Program-made: the position numbers and the translations under genes
The notes under the pieces: generated by a model
Seen by the model: only the letters and a program-made list of their open reading frames with translations
The model's database searches: none
What the model was told of the DNA's origin: nothing
Assembly: GCA_013368445.1 (NCBI GenBank)
Contig: JAACJO010000010.1
Location: forward strand, 1,647,715 to 1,711,714
Reading direction: 5' to 3'
Origin: Leucocoprinus leucothites
Lineage: Eukaryota > Basidiomycota > Agaricomycetes > Agaricales > Agaricaceae
Length of the DNA stretch: 64,000 nt
Part shown: positions 34,434 through 45,495 of the stretch, piece by piece
Layout: every line of letters starts with the position of its first letter
Numbering within the stretch: position 1 is the stretch's first letter

Positions 34434-36561
34434 CTAGAGGACATACTTGAAATCGGGGTGCTTATCCCCGAGATCAAGCCAAGCTCTCTTGTTCGCCTCC
34501 TCAGTGCGGCTGTGGTCGGACTCAGAGTCCGCCTTGACGCTTTCGAAATAGGGTGCGAGCAGCTCCTGGCGCCTCGCGGGATCTTGTTTTCTCTTGTTGA
34601 ACCTATGAAGCATGAGACCGTTGGCAACGGCGGTTAAGCCCAGTAACAAAATACTGTGCGATATAGTTTGAATGCAAGGTCAGTGAGAAAGGAATAACAG
34701 AATACGTACAACACTAGATTTATGATACTGGTGTTCCTGAATTTGGGAGCCTCTGATGCTGGGAACAACCAAGTACTGAGGATACCGCCCTAAAGCAGCT
34801 GTTTGAGTTATTCGGCAACGACCTAGAATGGTCTTAAACTCACGCAGTTTGTGAACACGGCAGTTGAAGCGATGGCGGTAGCACGGCGATAATGTGGCTC
34901 CGAATTGTTCGATATCCAAGCACAGCTTACGGGAGGAATGGAGTAGACGCCTGATGCGGTTAAGAAAAGGGAACCATAGAGGGTAAATCTGTGGTTTGTG
35001 CCTGAACAAGAGTCAGCTACTTAAAAAAAAAAGGCCAAGTATAGGTAACTCACAAAGATACATGATGTATCCGATGGCCGCCAAAACGGAACTGCAGACG
35101 AGAGGGATAGTACGTGACTTGTACCTATCAGAAGCCCAGGAGATGACGAGGGTAACTGCGATCAACCGTGTAGGTCAGGTGTCTGGTATTGTCCTAAGAA
35201 TGAGAGGGATCCGCACCGACAAAGGCAGCTGCGAATGGTCCGACAGTGAGGAGCTGTGACCTGATAGGCGGGAATCCGAGGGTATTGACAATGGTTGGCA
35301 TGAATATGGCAAGACCGAATATCGTTGTGCCGTCGAAGAAGTTGATTATGTTCAGCATCACGACTTGTGGCGAAATGAGGGCACGCCCGACTTCCTTCAG
35401 GTGGAAGTGACCTCCGTTGAGGAGGACAGGACGATCCCTTTCAATATGAGCCGTAATAGCCCTGAGATGGAGTGAGCGATCGTGAGCCAGTCGACTGATG
35501 TAGGGCGGCTCACTCTTTCTCTTCCTCGGTCAAGAATCTGGCTTCAGCAGGCGTCGATGGAATGAGGAAGTACCCAGAAAAACCAATTACGAATGTCAAT
35601 AAACCCTCCTAAAAGCACGGTGGACCGGTTTAGACGTTGCCTCTGAGGGGGGAAAAGAAACGCCACTCACCAGGATGAAGATCCATTGCCATCCGCTCTT
35701 TCCTCCAACACCATCCATTTTCGAAAGTCCAGCAGCCAATAGACCGGAGAAAGCGCCAGCGAGCTAGAACAGAGACTCAGCCACTGGAACGACCGAAATA
35801 GCAAGAGCGAACTTACCGAAGTCGAAGTGAAGAAAGCCGCAATTCTGGGGAGAAATATGAGACTATGTTTTAAAGTGGCATTAAAGGCCAACAGACCTCA
35901 AGCTGAGCTCCTGACGTGTGTAGAATGAAGAGAGGTAGAGAACGATACATGGTAACATAGGCCCTTCAACCATTCCAAGGAAGAAACGAGCGGCTAGGAG
36001 TCCCGAGAAGTTGGTAACAGTACCTGCACAGAATCAGCACACATACAACCTCTTGGACAAGGCGTACATACCTTGAAGACAAGTAATCGCGCCCCATACT
36101 GTCAGGATAGTTGGCAGGAACCAGCGGGGACCGACATGTCTGAGGATCAAGTTGGCAGGGACTTCTGAGAGGATGTATGGCACATATAGCGCTGTGACGA
36201 CAATCTTGTATTGCCTGTCCGTGAGACCGAGGTCGGCCTCAAGTCCTGCAATTTTGGCATTGCCTAGCCAATCAAGCGTTGTCAGCGGACAGTGGACTAT
36301 ATCAAGTCAACTGCTTGGTGTACTTACCAATATTGGTCCGATCCTAAGAGAGAAGGCATTCAGCGACGTTTTGGCCAGAAGATAAGAAGGGAAACATACA
36401 ATGAAAGAAAGAAAGAAGAAAACCGTCAATATCGGAAGAAGATTTATATCCAATTTCCTAACAGCCCGCTTCTCCACCTCTGATTTCACCTCGCTGACAC
36501 CAGGAACACCAGTCATCGATGACTTGGAGGAGAGGGAGCTCGTCACTTCAGCCTTGGTCAT
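34434..36561 (-). CDS. MFS transporter, allantoate/nicotinate permease type (first paralog)
   Basis: A plasma-membrane anion:cation symporter of the fungal Dal5/Tna1-like major facilitator group; substrates in this group are small organic anions such as nicotinate, allantoate or pantothenate. It starts at ATG 36561 (MTKAEVTSSLSSKS) and ends HPDFKYVL, stop at 34434. About ten short introns are needed. Readable exons include VEKRAVRKLDINLLPILTVF (TM1), DRTNIGNAKIAGLEADLGLT, VPYILSEVPANLILRHVGPR, LAGAFSGLLAAGLSKMDG, WQWIFIL, GLAIFMPTIVNTLGFPPI and LDLGDKHPDFKYVL. The order and intron positions match the plus-strand paralog at 45496. No broken frame was seen in the exons checked. Substrate is not predictable. 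Confidence 0.85.
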
Positions 36562-37130
36562 GGTCACAGGAGAAGAATGGGATGAAACTGGATGGGGCAG
36601 GAACGAAAGAACCATACAACGCACATTTATAGTTAGTTCGACATCTTCCTCGTGTATGGCGGTTCAATGTCATATGTCCGGGAACCTGGACTTTAGATAG
36701 ATTCACACTACAATTCTGAACGGTAAAAGCATGATCAAAAGTAGTGGATTGAAAGCGGCTGTACGCGTGGATATGGGTTGCAATCTGGAACGCCCGTACG
36801 GCGTGGTGGATACCCGCTCCCCAGACAGCAACAGTAGCGTCAAATTTCCATGTCGAGACTAGATCGCACGAAGATTATTTCAAGATTCCTAAATGTGCCC
36901 CTCGGGGAAATCAAAACCCAACACCCGGGCACTCGGTGCCAACATGATTCCAAGTGTGCACGAAAACGGCCAGTTGCGCATTTTTCGAGAGCCAAAGCTG
37001 AATTGGTGGGAGTTGTTCCTCAACACGAGAAGATGCAATCACAGTGGATGTCAAAATCCATCAAAAAAGTCTGATACTCGAATCTGTCCATAGTCCGAAA
37101 ATTCCCACACGTGTTACAACGCAATTTTTC
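36562..37130. other. 5' flank of MFS paralog 1, no gene seen
   Basis: Upstream of the minus-strand transporter and left of the repeat that starts near 37131. No protein-coding frame or recognised element. Confidence 0.45.
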
Positions 37131-38750
37131 TAAACCTCCCACATCAAGCTAATTATAACCCCAAAGTTAATCTGGTCGTGTCTGGGGAAACGATGTGTGT
37201 GCTATCCAGGATTGAGAGTACGTGTCCAATGGAAAGAACCAGCCCTATGGGTACTATGCAAAAGGAAATACTATGATTGATGGGCGTGTAAACCACTGAC
37301 AGCATTCAACTTGACATAGCTGAGGGGACTAGCTATGTTGACCGAGGAAGAATCGCGCGCGGTGTGTGATACGTTGTTATAACCAGACTACTGTTGACAT
37401 ATCTGTCGAGCAAGGGTCGCCCATGGATGCATGTTCCTGCTCGGCCTTATCATAGGACCTACTGTACATTTTACACAACAGACCGAGGCTTCAGGATCAA
37501 TGTCCAGCGTCTTTCTAAACCAGACATGATGCGTGATTACTATCTTGTCACTCTCGATCAGCTCGTATGCCAAGAAATTAAGCTGTCTGGGTGTTTTCGT
37601 TATCAAACGCCAAAGCAACACAGACACCAGAACGATAAGTCGATGCAACTACAAGAGTGGCTCTCCTATCATTAACGCTCCATGATTGTCAGGACCCAAA
37701 AGAGCCCATATCCCGAGTCCCGGACAAGTTACAACACACATTACTACTACATAGCCCAATAAATCCAGCCATAGACGAGACGTTCACATTAGCCGAGAGA
37801 GAGAAAATTCACAAGGGGTTAGCGAATCAAGATCACTCTACTTTTGCTTGGCGGGGGATAGAGAGGCACTGTCAAGTTTGAATGGGGGATGCCTGAAGTT
37901 GTTTTCCGTAAGGCTAAAAGTTTGATCCTGAGCTGCCAGCTGCTTGTTTGACGTGGTCTGATGTTGGTTGATGTGTTTAGCGCGATTGTTTGTCTGTTTA
38001 CTTGTTACTTATGCACTTAACCCCCTCACAATCCCCGTTCAATGTCACATACAAACTACTTTTGCATCGATTGGTTGGTGCTTTTTGACATCTAATCATT
38101 TTCATACATGCATTTGTGTACTCTCTCTCGTATGCATCTTGTGTATCTTGGGGTAATAGCATATACTTACTTACAATGTCCCTGCTTCGCTTTGGACCGA
38201 AAATAAAAATAAAAATAGACGAGATTGTTATTGAGTAAGGATCCAATTTGCACGATCTACTCAGCAAACAGAGATAAAGGGTGGAAACACATATAGATTA
38301 GTCAAGTCACTATTCGGTGTGTACAACTATACATACCATTCACAACGAATGTGAGTCTCTACTTGATATGGAGGATTGAAAGACATAGATCGCTAAAATG
38401 ACTGATGTGGTGCGGCGGGTATTTGCACTCGTTAATTCCAGATTAGATTGACGTATTAATGGGATAGATGCCACTGCATAGGAGAGGTGCGGGGGTGTGA
38501 CAAACTAAACGTTGAAAGCTGTGCACGAATGGCGAGTGACCAATTCAAGGTCTGTAACCGGAGTGGACACTGCCCAGTAGTATGGAGGGAGGGTCACCAC
38601 AAGGCATGCTCACATCAGTTTCGTACATCGACGATCAAGACAGCTAGGTATGGCAAAAGCCGCGAACTCCCTCACTCGTAAATAATTACTATCGCTAGTA
38701 AGACTGACGCAACTGAGACGATTAGGACAGGAAGATTTGTCAAGCTCAAG
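37131..38750. repeat. Long spacer repeat, right copy (matches 10-1480)
   Basis: A same-orientation match to the left edge of the window, joined at its right end to the 3' exons of a NACHT copy (N7) exactly as the left copy joins N1. The sequence just left of 37131 does not match the first nine bases of the window, so 37131 may be a real repeat boundary. Confidence 0.75.
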
Positions 38751-38754
38751 TAAT

Positions 38755-39967
38755 CTACCAAGCTTGGCAGGTGCATCTACCATGACGCGGCTGAGATAAT
38801 GCAATCGGAACACTCAGAGAAAATAATAAGACAAGTGATGACTTACATTATTATTGGTTGCCACGCTAAACACATCCCCCCCACTGCTTAGGGATTGATT
38901 GATTCTCTCCATGACCCAAAATCCAGACTTTCTCGGTGTTTGTGCACCCTGGTATCGGACACTTGCCCCTTCGAATGATCTTGTCACGAAGTTCAGCTGG
39001 GAACTGTAAGCACTAGTAATATAATGAGTGATAGTGCGAGGAAACAAATAGTATTGGAAACTTGCATTGTCTCTTACCCCCAATAGCACTAATCTACGGC
39101 CCGATACTGACTTCCGCCAACCTGAACATTTTATTGAAAGGAAGTTCCGCAACAGACATAACTGTTTGGGGATCAAACTGGTGAAGGGGAACAGGCAGTT
39201 GTACCCCCGTAAATAATATAAAATATTAGTGCGAGCGCGACCGAGTCCAACAGTCGCTGGGTGTCAAAACCACAAGAAGACGTCGACGAGGGACTGTGCG
39301 GAATTTGGAGAGGAAAGGAATAGAATTAAGCAAGATATAAAGAGATGACTGAGATAGATAGAGATTGAATAAATTTTGATTATTTCCTGATTTTCGGACA
39401 GAGACTGAGGCAAAGGTGGTCGTGGTTCATTGACTAGCTCCAAAACTGACTACGACACGTCGAAGTACACTACTAAAGTCCCTGTGGCAAACTAGTGCCT
39501 AAAGTCTGAAACCAAAGTAAATAAGTTTATTCTAAAAAAAGAATCAACGGGCGCTATGATAACAAAACTGATGTCAAATAAATAGTAGGTGATGGGTGAT
39601 CGGGTGCGAGATCCAAGTGCAGACGGAAGCCCATCTCCACACTGGTGTGCGGGAAAAGGCGCCAAAAGCAAGCCAAAACACTGGTGTAGTAGGTGTAGTA
39701 ATAGGCGCGTGACCCGTCTCCCGGCGGAACCATGACTGAAGGAACCACAATGTGCGGGGAATCTGCAAGTAACATCGTGCCTCATCAAAGCAAGGAAACA
39801 CTGGATGGATTTTCGAAAATTCGGTACCTGTACTACGGGAACAAGCTTCATGAAGCCACACCAAAAGCTCCCGCCGATACTCAATCAAGAAGTTGCTGTA
39901 AACGCATAGCTCCTTGGACGACTTGGGATCTTTCATGAAATCAAGGAACGATGCGTGGTAGAACTTC
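38755..39967 (-). pseudogene. NACHT NTPase, copy N7 (3' stump, interrupted)
   Basis: Only the C-terminal third survives. Exon 5 ends CTCQAW with its stop at 38755. Exon 4 (LRDKIIR-like and CPIPG-like text) and part of exon 3 extend to 39176. A 464-bp foreign segment follows (39184-39647). Then come the rest of exon 3 and the last part of exon 2 (FYHASFLDFMKDPKSSKELC, 39987-39850). At about 39967 the NACHT sequence stops in mid-exon and continues directly as a PUS3 remnant on the other strand. The NTPase core and exon 1 are gone. Confidence 0.85.
39184..39647. mobile_element. 464-bp insertion in N7, solo-LTR candidate
   Basis: Compared with the same exon in all other copies, this segment interrupts CTGGTGTGCGGG. 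ACTGGTG is present on both sides (39177-39183 and 39641-39647). If the element is taken as TG...CA, a 4-bp CTGG duplication flanks it. It has an AT-rich TATA-like patch near 39213 and AATAAA-like signals near 39369 and 39580, but no coding capacity and no inverted ends. A solo LTR is the simplest reading; no parent element is present in the window. Confidence 0.5.
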
Positions 39968-40150
39968 TCCCAGGATATATCAGCCATGCGTGAAGCCGCT
40001 GCAAAACTCGTCGCCGAGCACGATTTTCGAAATCTATGTAAATTCGATACTCAGAAACAGATTGAGGTCTTTAAACGGATTGTTGCAAGAGCTGATATCG
40101 AGTCTGCTGACTCGAGCGCCATCGTGGATTATAGAGAGAGAGAGGAGACG
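39968..40150 (+). pseudogene. PUS3 remnant fused to N7 (unit 7)
   Basis: It starts abruptly at CCAGGATATATCAGCC, then MREAAAKLVAEHDFRNLCKF (39986), TQKQIEVFKRIVARADIES. This is the best preserved copy of the PUS3 EHDFRN-CK segment. Everything upstream of it in the gene is missing, removed by the deletion that also took the N7 core. Confidence 0.75.
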
Positions 40151-40430
40151 GAACGCACGTGTTTAATCCCCCCCCGCCCAACAAAATCCCCAGGCCTTCC
40201 AGCTCAACAAATCTATTCCATAGTCCCCTACCCCTCATTCCTTAACGTCAAGCAGAAAGCGAGAAGTGTGCACAGTCTATACGACGTTGTGCGTGCAGGG
40301 GCACTCTTTGGCCAGCTGGGGAAGCGGAAGACAAACACACCATTGGAGACGGGCGTGTATAATGCGTCCATTAAATCAGCATGCCAATGCAGGGGGAGCT
40401 CCAAAACCAGGATAGATGGCTAAATGGCGC
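40150..40430 (+). pseudogene. RPO41 N-terminal scrap (unit 7)
   Basis: It continues from PUS3 through the same join seen in units 1 and 3 (PPRPTKSPGLPAQQI, PSFLNVKQKA), then SLYDVVRAGALFGQLGKRKT and LETGVYNASI, which matches 13770-13850. It ends near 40430. Confidence 0.6.
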
Positions 40431-40639
40431 AGAGATGAGTATTTGCAATAAAATAGTTATAGCTTGCCATGGGACTCACTGTTTTTAAAAAAGTCATCAG
40501 AGCCGCTACTAGTAATAGGTCTCTTAGTGACTTATACCACATCCCTCACATAAACCTCAATCTGCCCAGGAGTGTCAATGTCCTTTACCATTCTCAGCTT
40601 CCAGCGATGTATATGTGGCGTCAATCTCATCCTCATACA

Positions 40640-41080
40640 GAGTAATTCTATCCTTGGATTTGATTGAGCGCTACAACGACCATTTGTCTGATAGCACGAG
40701 AGTAATTGGGAACGACGGAGTTGAGGTGTTCAATCGTAGGCCAGATGGCGTCAAAGAATGCGGATTGGGATGGGAAGGATGATGCTTTGGGGTCTTGGTG
40801 AATGAGGATACCATTGAGTGGGCGGCCAGCACCAAACCCCACTCAACGCCGTTGATGAATGGGTCATCCACGAACAGGAGTTCTGATTAAGGAGCGTTTC
40901 AACGTCTGAGTTCGTATAGGGAAAATCATCGTGAAATACCTACCTATTTGTCTATTATCGGTGTTCTCGTTGTTACTCAAGGTAGTCTGGAATGAAAATG
41001 AGGCGAAGTTTAATATGCGTTAACGGGGTACTTACCACAAGATCTTTCCGTCCACAGTGCTTGAAAAGACCTAGATCTCG
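40640..41080 (-). pseudogene. NRPS-like / ANL adenylation-domain fragment
   Basis: Minus-strand text GAGRPLNGILIHQDPKAS, FFDAIWPTIEHLNSVVPNYS then RAIRQMVV resembles the segment of fungal NRPS-like and aryl-acid-reductase-type adenylating enzymes in the pattern FGAGR-QNG-LI-P and IWPT-E--N--AP-HSRI-K-M. A short piece upstream (GRKD-LVV, STVDGKILW-like, about 41030-41070) could be the motif preceding it. It is about 100 residues of a >500-residue domain, with frame change near 40835. It is unrelated to the repeat unit and looks like a gene relic. Identification from memory of the family pattern only. Confidence 0.45.
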
Positions 41081-41713
41081 TGTGCTGCTCAGTTACCACT
41101 CGACCGCTCAGATGCTGCGCCGTTTCTTGCCTAGGGTCGTCAGTTCAATTTGCAGAACTCAACAGATAAAGATATAGGGCCGCTAAAGATGCCCGACAAG
41201 GTGCGGCAGGCGTTTGTGCATTTGATACATTCGTCTGTCCAGAATAAAGTGACGTTAAATTAATAGGATGGATGCTGCTGCATCATGGGGGAGGTGAGGT
41301 GCCAAGCTAAACATTGAAGCTGTCAACGAATGGTTGGGTGATGGATTCAAGGTCTGTGACCAGGATGGAACGCCACCCACGACAAACCTCCAGGTAAGCA
41401 GGGAGGGATGCATCGGTCTCTGTTGGAACGTGATATACAAGAGATGGAAGAGGTGGTTCACCAAGACGGACGGAATAGCACGGAGGAATAGGAAGTGACG
41501 GGTAGGCCAAGGTCGGTGCACGAAGTTAGTGGACGGGCATATTTAGCCAGTGGATACAAGGCATGCTCACATCAATTTCATGAATCAACAACCGAGACAG
41601 CTAGGCATTGTAAAAGTTACAAACTCTCTCGTTCTTAAATAAACTATTATCACTAGGACAAATTAGCGCAACTGAGACCATCAGGGCAGGAAGAATTGTC
41701 GAACTCGAGTCAT
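41081..41713. other. Spacer downstream of N8
   Basis: From about 41170 this is the common NACHT 3' spacer. The minus frame at 41255-41521 is another shifted version of the frame at 5492-5872. No gene. Confidence 0.5.
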
Positions 41714-44091
41714 CTACCAAACATGGCAAATACATCCACCATCAGGCGACTGAGATAAAGTAATCAGAACACTTGGGGAAAATAACAAGGCAAGGAATTA
41801 CTTACAACTTTATGGTTTACCACAAACCCACCCCTCCGCTGCTCAGGGACTGATTCATTTTCTCCATGACCCAAAATAAAGATATTCTTGATGTTTGTGC
41901 ACCCCGATATTGGACACTTGCCCTCTCGGATGATCTTATCACGAAGATGGGCTGGGAGCTGCAAACAATGGTCACAATACGAGTGGTAATGAGAGGAATT
42001 AAATGGTATTGGAAACTTACATTGTTTCTTACTAAAGTGGCATTGATCCACCACCGGAAACGGTCATCCATCAACCCCGGCATTTTGTTGAAGGGAAGTT
42101 CCGCAACAGACATAGCAGTCTGGGGATCAAACTGGTGTGCGGGGACTTGACAAAGCTCCCAAAAGCAAACCAAAACGCACGAGTAGTGATAGGCACCTGA
42201 CCTGTCTTCCAGCGGAATAGTATCTGAAGGAAACACAATGTGCGAGGAATCTGCAAGCGACATCGTGCCTCGTCAGAGCAAGAAACACAAGATAGAGTTG
42301 GAAAATATGGTACCTGTACTGCGGGAACAGACTTCATGCAGCCACCCCAAAAGCTCCCGTCGCCACCCTATCAAGAAGTCACCGCGAATACATAGCTCCT
42401 TGGACCGCTGGGGATTTTTCATAAAATCAAGGAACGATGCGTGGTAGAAATTTAGAGTCCTGGGAGCAAGATCAGAGCCTTGAAGCTCCATAACTGACTG
42501 GATGGAAGCACAGGCATGACGCAGCTGCTTCGCGGAAAGGTGGAGGGCAAAGGCAATATCACGTGGCACCATATTACAGAGGGAATGAAGCAGGAGGATT
42601 TTCCGGACGGTTGTCTTGAGCTTCAGTGGGATCCGTTCCATGATCAAGGTGTAGAAAAAGTCCATCTCTGCCAACGGGTTGTCCACCCCAGGTTTAGCAG
42701 AGATGCCCTTTATGAACTTGAGCACAATCTGCAGCTGGTCTTCGGGGCCAAGAGAGTTTTCGTCCCCGATGAAACGAATCATGGTCGCCACATAGATCCA
42801 AAGCCCAGCACCATGTTTAACAAGGAGAGCAAGGACCTCCTCCGATGGCCATGACTCGGGAAGGCCGTAACTCTCCCGGATTGTCTTGAACCCGTCGGTC
42901 AGGTAGGTTAGGATCTCGTGATCAATTGCCCGCGATACAGGAAGCTCAATGCGAGAACGAACGGAAGATACGGCGGCGGAATTCATGGTCCGGATGATAG
43001 CATCTTCGGGTCGACTGGTGATGAACCAGCGGAACGGTGTGGTACGTTTGCGAGCAGAGGTTGCGATGATCTGGATAATTTCGCACTGGGCTGCTGTTCC
43101 ACGGCACTCATCCAGCCCATCGATGATTACAGTACGCCCATCGAGACCGCTCTCTGCAATGTCAAGCCTAGCAAGGGGGTGAACGAGTAAGTCCTCGAAC
43201 TGGGTTGATAATGACTTTGTCGCGAGAGCAGGGTCATCGATCATGCACACATCGACAATTTCTCGGAATGAAGGGCATATAGCAGCAACTTGATACGCGA
43301 TGGACGTAAAGACGCGTCGAGAGTCATCGCGATCTGTACTGGAGCGGGAAAAGAAGAGGGTGGCAGCGAGCTTCTTCATTGGCGCCAGGGCCTCGGCACA
43401 GCTCTGGGCAACAGCTGATTTGCCGATGCCAAAGGGACCATGCATCCAGAGAATGGGTTCTTTGCGATCTGACACTCCTAGCGCCCAGTTGGTGACGAGG
43501 GCTATGTAGTCCTTTCGCGTACCAAGATGACATTTTGGGGGTGGGTAGCGAGCGCCGGAGTTGTGGAATGCGTCGGGCATTGAGTGGCGAAGGAGTCGTT
43601 CAATGCCTAATTACTACATGAGATCAGCGGTCTAGCTTGAGGGTACTGTGAAGCTCACCAAAGGCCACAGGGGAGAAATGATTAAATTGAGGGTAATTGA
43701 GGACAAAATCATGTGCGTTGCGGAGCATTTCACGTGCATGGATGTGCTGAGGTGGTGAGGAAGCGGTAGGTGGCAGGATGGCAGAAGACGATGTAGGAGG
43801 TGCGGAATTCAGAGGCTCTAGGTCAGGAAGTACAGGAGCAGGGGCCGTGGAGGGCATGGGGGCGGCAGGCTTAAGAAACGAGATGGGCTGTGGAAGAGGT
43901 AAAGGAATAAGAGGTGAAGAAACAGGTGTTTGCTGAGGTAGAGGTGTAGGTCGAAGAGCAGGGACTTTGGACTGGGTGGAATTCTGAGGCGTTGTGTGCG
44001 AAGGAGGATGTGGGAGGAGAAATGGCACAGCGAGACGCCCATGTACATCAAAGATCACGAGAACATAACTACCGGAGACTGTTCGGGGCAC
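41714..44091 (-). CDS. NACHT-domain NTPase, copy N8 (open, ancestral start lost)
   Basis: Exons 44091-43659, 43606-42314, 42250-42021, 41958-41806 and 41749-41714 sum to 2145 nt (714 aa) with no stop. Walker A is GPFGIGKSAVAQ, Walker B TVIIDGLDEC, then WFITSRPE, KHGAGLWIYVATMIRFI and a short tail ending CICHVW. The codon aligned with the ATG of the other copies is ACG (43992-43990; sequence TTPQNSTQSKV). Translation would therefore have to begin at the upstream in-frame ATG at 44091, adding 33 residues (MPRTVSGSYVLVIFDVHG...) translated from what is 5' leader in other copies, or at a later codon. The NTPase core is among the best preserved here. Whether it is expressed is uncertain. Confidence 0.75.
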
Positions 44092-44230
44092 CCCAATAAA
44101 CTACATACCCTCTCGGCGGAGGCGCATACAAGCGTGCCATAGGACGAATGAAACTGGCTTGTTGGAGGCACCATGCGGAATTTGTATGATGATTCGCCTC
44201 TGCCCCATTGCAGTACCTCATGTCCACAAA
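44088..44230 (+). pseudogene. PUS3 3'-end remnant (unit 8)
   Basis: PLGGGAYKRA-like text (44098) corresponds to the PUS3 C-terminal GGTYK piece at 20513. The following ~70 bases match the region just after the PUS3 stop in unit 4 (compare 44150-44215 with 20705-20765, TTTGTATGATGATTCGCCT). The rest of PUS3 is missing. Confidence 0.55.
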
Positions 44231-44479
44231 CTCGCCTAGCCGTCTGTTCTCCCATGTTCTATGTGTTCGCTGCCAACTCCCGGTCAACACACATGTTTTA
44301 GTTCAGGACAGATACCCAGAAAAGAATTTGTTTCACTACCTACAAACCGGATACAACCGTCGCAACCCGGGAACGATGTCTCCCCTTTATGAGATGTCTT
44401 CGAGCTTCTCAGCAGGGAGAATCTCGCTTGAGTCCCGAAGCACCTTTCATTCCATGCTGACCTGCGTTGTATAGGCAGC

Positions 44480-44870
44480 ACCACGATCGCGGAAAGATGT
44501 GGTCGTTATCAATGAAGGTATGTCTACCATTGCCGAATTGCGAGCTAAGGAGGACGTCGGAACTGTTCGAGAGCTTGAACGATCCTAAGTTTGCCGGTGC
44601 GGAGAAGCCATTTTCTTCGCCTGTTGATGCAGAAGAGGATGATGGTATTGGCGGGGGATGGTGAGAAAGATGTATCAGGCGAGGGTGACGGGGGAGAAAG
44701 AGCAGAGGGACGCATTTGTTATTATTATATCAAGTTTATGGACAAGTTTCTGAGTCTTTTGGATTTGTTCCCGCCTTTGCCACAAAAAGGGAAAGTTTGG
44801 GGCGAGGAAAGATGAAAGCAAGTCTGTATTTCTCATAGACTTCTGCCTTCCTCGTGTTGGAGTATTATGA
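44480..44870 (+). pseudogene. RPO41 C-terminus remnant (unit 8)
   Basis: Pieces parallel the end of unit 5: VNKDVSTI- and DDPK---AGK-type text and VDAEEDDGIGGG (44620-44660, compare 28470-28510). They are followed by KFMDKFLSLLDLFPPLPQKG (44738-44797), which matches the family's C-terminal LP-LP-KG-FD---LL-S-YFFS ending. A single-base shift after KGK spoils the last residues. This is the only unit that keeps the true 3' end of RPO41. Confidence 0.65.
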
Positions 44871-45495
44871 GCTGGGCTTCCGTTGGTCGGAAATCAAACA
44901 GTTGTTCAATGACGCCCATGAATACCCGAAAACACCTGAGCAAGCCGGGCTTGACCAGTTATGAACGGGTGCACGAAGCGGATCATTTTTTGTAGGCCAC
45001 ATCTGGCAATCACATTCAAAATGCCGTGGGGAATTTCCGGCATTCCGTTAATGCTCTTGTCCTGTCTCTACTCATGCGCGCTAATTTCTGGCACCTCGGC
45101 CAGACAGACGCCCATAGGCTGCCGTTACTCACCAGCCGAAATGACAGAAAATGTCGTGTTATCCCACGAGTTTACCCTCTCCCGTCCGGAAATAGATTTC
45201 CTCACTTCAAGAAGTAAATTCCGCCAATACAACGGCGCGCCACGGCACCGCTCTGAACCATACGGTCGCATGCAACTAGCGGAAGCACGGGACGGACGCT
45301 ACGGCCGAACTAACTCAACATATCTCCGAACTCAAAGCACCAACCTCATGACCTTCCCCACGCCCTCCCCATGAAGGGGGAATAGGAAGCCGAATAAGTT
45401 TGATCATTCATCAAGTCACTGATCCCTCTTGACGAAGCTCCTTTACCTTCTTTTCCTCACTTCTCGACGTCTCATTCTCAATCACTCGAGAAAAC
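44871..45495. other. 5' flank of MFS paralog 2
   Basis: Upstream region of the plus-strand transporter. An open frame at 44961-45374 has no recognisable motif and no partner elsewhere in the window, so I do not call it a gene. CT-rich sequence just before 45496 (CTTTACCTTCTTTTCC) is typical of fungal transcription-start regions. Confidence 0.45.

Noticed and set aside
44961..45374. 137-codon plus-strand frame as a secreted protein gene
   Set aside because: No motif, no paralog in the window, no clear splice or start context; it sits in the transporter's 5' flank.
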